A stretch of DNA of 8,799 nt, from positions 1 to 8,799 of the forward strand of contig JAYTOA010000203.1 in the NCBI GenBank assembly GCA_043748015.1. Direction: 5' to 3'. The position numbers and the translations under genes were made by a program. This document shows, piece by piece, positions 6,811 through 8,799 of the stretch. This stretch comes from JAIBBG01 sp043748015 (lineage in GTDB: Bacteria; Bacteroidota; Bacteroidia; Flavobacteriales_D; Sanyastnellaceae). The notes below the pieces were generated by a model. The model was not told the origin of the DNA and ran no database searches. It was given only the letters and a program-made list of their open reading frames with translations. The number at the start of each line of letters is the position of its first letter. The stretch's first letter is position 1.

Positions 6811-6840
6811 TTTGTATAGTCTGGATGTGCAATCCATTTG
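6811..6840 (+). promoter_or_regulatory. Candidate Bacteroidota promoter for the VPS10-like gene
   Basis: Seen: TTTG at 6811-6814 as a -33 element, an 18-nt spacer, and TCCATTTG at 6833-6840, one mismatch from the TAnnTTTG -7 consensus. The predicted transcript would start around 6846 and leave about a 33-nt leader before the ATG at 6879. No Shine-Dalgarno is evident in the leader, which is common in this phylum. Confidence 0.35.
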
Positions 6841-6878
6841 GATGCCCTCTATTATCTAACACTTAAGTGAATTACCTG

Positions 6879-8799
6879 ATGAGAAGAATTTTATGGTTCT
6901 CCCTGGTGACGGCGTTGTCATCATTATTTCTAATCCTTTCATTAATATCCAACGGCCAGCAGATTACAACTCCCAACGCGGAGCGCACGTGGCAGGAAAT
7001 GATGCAAGATCCCAACACGAGTTTTTTCGAGACACGTGCCAAATTCAATGAATACTGGCAAGGTCGAGAGATCACGCGTGGTTCAGGTTACAAAGCTTTC
7101 AAAAGGTGGGAATGGTTCATGGAATCGCGCGTATCATCGACAGGCGCATGGCCTGCACCCGATGCGGTATTTCAAGCAATGCAGCAGCAACCGGAAATGT
7201 TCCAGGAGAATAATTTCCTGCCTGGCAACTGGAGTTATATCGGTAATACGTCTGTTCCAACCGGTGGCGGTGGAGCAGGTCGCATTAACGGATTAAGAGA
7301 ATTACCTGGAAGTACCACCACATTTTTCGCATGTTCGCCGGGTGGAGGCCTTTGGAAGACAACCAATTCCGGAACATCCTGGTCGATGTTGGGTACAGAT
7401 TTTCTTGGCGCTATTGGCACATCGGACGTCGCCATTGATCCAACCAATACACAAGTGATGTACCTGGCAACAGGTGATTGCGACGCAGGTGACACTTATG
7501 CGCTAGGCGTTTTGAAAAGCACTGATGGTGGCACAACATGGAACACAACAGGCCTTAGTTGGGCAGTAACTCAGACCCGCAGCACAGCCAGAATAATCAT
7601 CAATCCAACAAATACTCAAATTGTTATATGCGCTACTAGCGATGGAATCTATAGAACTACCAATGGCGGCACTAGTTGGACACGCGTACAGACGGGAAGC
7701 TTCAAAGACCTGCGCATGAAACCGGGAGATGCTACCACTTGGTACGCATCCTCTAATCAGTTTTATAAATCTACAAACTCAGGCCTTACATGGACTTTGA
7801 TCACAAGTGGATTGCCAAGTTCTGCAACATCACAAAGGATGTCCATAGCGACAAGCGTTGCAACTAGCACTGTAGCTTATGCTCTTGTAAGCGGCACCGA
7901 TAGTGGCCTTCTTGGAGTATATAAATCAATCGATAGTGGAACCACATTCACGCAGATGACCGGCAGTAATCCGAATTATCTTAACTGGAGTTCTACCCCA
8001 TCCGCTACTGTTGGAGGACAAGGATGGTATGACTTGCGCATAGAAGCTGATCCGGCGAATGCAGACATTATTTATATTGGAGGAGTGAACTTATGGAAGT
8101 CTATCAATGGTGGAACTAGTTGGACAATAGCAGGGCACTGGACTGGTAGCGGTGCACCTTACGTCCATGCTGACATTCACGATATTCATTTTATTGCTGG
8201 AACCACAAGAATGCTGGTAGGCTGCGATGGCGGTGTGTTTTCGACAACCAATGGCGGTCCTAACTTCAGCGATATCTCCAACAACCTTCAGATAGCGCAA
8301 CAATACCGTTTGAGTGTTGCAGGTACCAATTCAAATCTCGTAATTTCCGGTTGGCAGGACAATGGTACCAACTTAAAAAACAATGCGGTCCACACAAGGC
8401 CAATGGGAGGTGATGGAATGGATTGTCAAATCAATCCGAGCAACTCAACAAACATGTTTGGCACAATACAAAATGGAATTGTACAAAGAAGTACGAATTC
8501 GGGAGTGTCATTTTCCACAATTGTATCAAATGGCGGCACGGGCATAAATGAAGATGGCGCATGGGTGACACCAATCATCCTCGGTCCTACACCAACACAC
8601 GTTTTCGTTGGTAAATCGGTTGTATACAAATCCACCAACAATGGAACATCGTTCGTAGCATCAGCAGCATTTGGAACAGGCCTTTGTAATGATCTGGCAA
8701 TAGCACCTTCAAATTCCAATATATTATACGCATCCAAAGGCAGCAGCCTTTTCAAGAGTATTGATAATGCCGCTACATTCACACTTGTTACTGGAACAC
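6879..8799 (+). CDS. Secreted sortilin/VPS10-like Asp-box propeller protein, C-terminus beyond the window
   Basis: The frame is open without a stop from the ATG at 6879 to the last base (640 codons visible). Seen: signal peptide MRRILWF with hydrophobic core about 7-23 and likely cleavage near SNG-QQ (about 26). A conserved pre-propeller segment follows (FNEYWQGR at 56-63, GSGYKAFKRWEWFMESR at 68-84). Then come ten Asp-box (BNR) repeats at about 161, 214, 260, 298, 350, 408, 456, 538, 585 and 627, for example STDGGTTW and TTNGGTSW. HADIHDIHF (430-438), GWQDNGTN (491-498) and GGDGMDC (510-516) are typical of large Bacteroidota exoproteins annotated as VPS10/sortilin-like or glycosyl-hydrolase-like. 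Asp-boxes are structural, so no glycosidase activity can be claimed. By family analogy the missing part should carry PKD or similar domains and a T9SS sorting domain. It is divergent from the FG-GAP gene with 250 bp between starts. Confidence 0.9.
   Translation, partial: MRRILWFSLVTALSSLFLILSLISNGQQITTPNAERTWQEMMQDPNTSFFETRAKFNEYWQGREITRGSGYKAFKRWEWFMESRVSSTGAWPAPDAVFQAMQQQPEMFQENNFLPGNWSYIGNTSVPTGGGGAGRINGLRELPGSTTTFFACSPGGGLWKTTNSGTSWSMLGTDFLGAIGTSDVAIDPTNTQVMYLATGDCDAGDTYALGVLKSTDGGTTWNTTGLSWAVTQTRSTARIIINPTNTQIVICATSDGIYRTTNGGTSWTRVQTGSFKDLRMKPGDATTWYASSNQFYKSTNSGLTWTLITSGLPSSATSQRMSIATSVATSTVAYALVSGTDSGLLGVYKSIDSGTTFTQMTGSNPNYLNWSSTPSATVGGQGWYDLRIEADPANADIIYIGGVNLWKSINGGTSWTIAGHWTGSGAPYVHADIHDIHFIAGTTRMLVGCDGGVFSTTNGGPNFSDISNNLQIAQQYRLSVAGTNSNLVISGWQDNGTNLKNNAVHTRPMGGDGMDCQINPSNSTNMFGTIQNGIVQRSTNSGVSFSTIVSNGGTGINEDGAWVTPIILGPTPTHVFVGKSVVYKSTNNGTSFVASAAFGTGLCNDLAIAPSNSNILYASKGSSLFKSIDNAATFTLVTGT

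Noticed and set aside
7235..8782. Minus-strand open frames at 7235-7495, 8091-8303 and 8426-8782
   Set aside because: All are antisense to the continuous 640-codon VPS10-like frame with a signal peptide and ten regular Asp-box repeats.
7359..8790. Repeated short DNA words such as those encoding TTNGGTSW, considered as a tandem repeat or CRISPR-like array
   Set aside because: They are in frame, vary at synonymous positions, have irregular spacing, and encode protein Asp-box motifs.

Overview
The window looks like a chromosomal segment from a member of the Bacteroidota (Flavobacteriales- or Chitinophagales-like; the exact lineage cannot be fixed from this sequence). The evidence is two large secreted beta-propeller proteins of the kind exported by the type IX secretion system (T9SS), a decayed gliding-motility-type (CHU_C) C-terminal domain, FabI and TrmB variants of the sort found in this phylum, weak Shine-Dalgarno signals, and moderately AT-rich DNA. 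No mobile element, CRISPR array, tRNA or rRNA was found.

Layout. Positions 1-132 hold an AT-rich hairpin and a short leader. At 133-419 (+) is the wreck of a short-chain dehydrogenase/reductase: its N-terminal Rossmann part and its last ~15 residues survive, joined out of frame after an internal deletion. Its stop touches the stop of trmB (420-1112, -), a tRNA m7G46 methyltransferase. A 268-bp spacer with a small GC-rich island follows. Then come fabI (1381-2202, -), the enoyl-ACP reductase of fatty acid synthesis, and an HI0933/BaiN-type flavoprotein (2367-3590, -). These three minus-strand genes are separated by gaps of 164-268 bp and need not form one operon.

From 3591 on, the content turns to surface and secretion functions. 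Positions 3844-4372 (+) are a pseudogene remnant of a T9SS cargo protein: a PKD-like segment followed by a CHU_C domain, broken by two stop codons and at least one frameshift. Its decay may extend back to about 3600. Tail-to-tail with it is an intact 743-residue FG-GAP/VCBS propeller protein with a signal peptide and a type A T9SS sorting domain (4397-6628, -). It is divergent from a second secreted protein (6879 to beyond the window end, +), a sortilin/VPS10-like propeller with ten Asp-box repeats in the visible 640 residues.

The genes do not form one pathway. Housekeeping genes lie on the left and a cluster of three T9SS cargo genes, one of them dead, on the right. I did not find convincing evidence of a new multi-gene system. 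The most notable observations are the two gene wrecks, whose lesions can be read almost base by base, and a perfect palindrome upstream of the FG-GAP gene.
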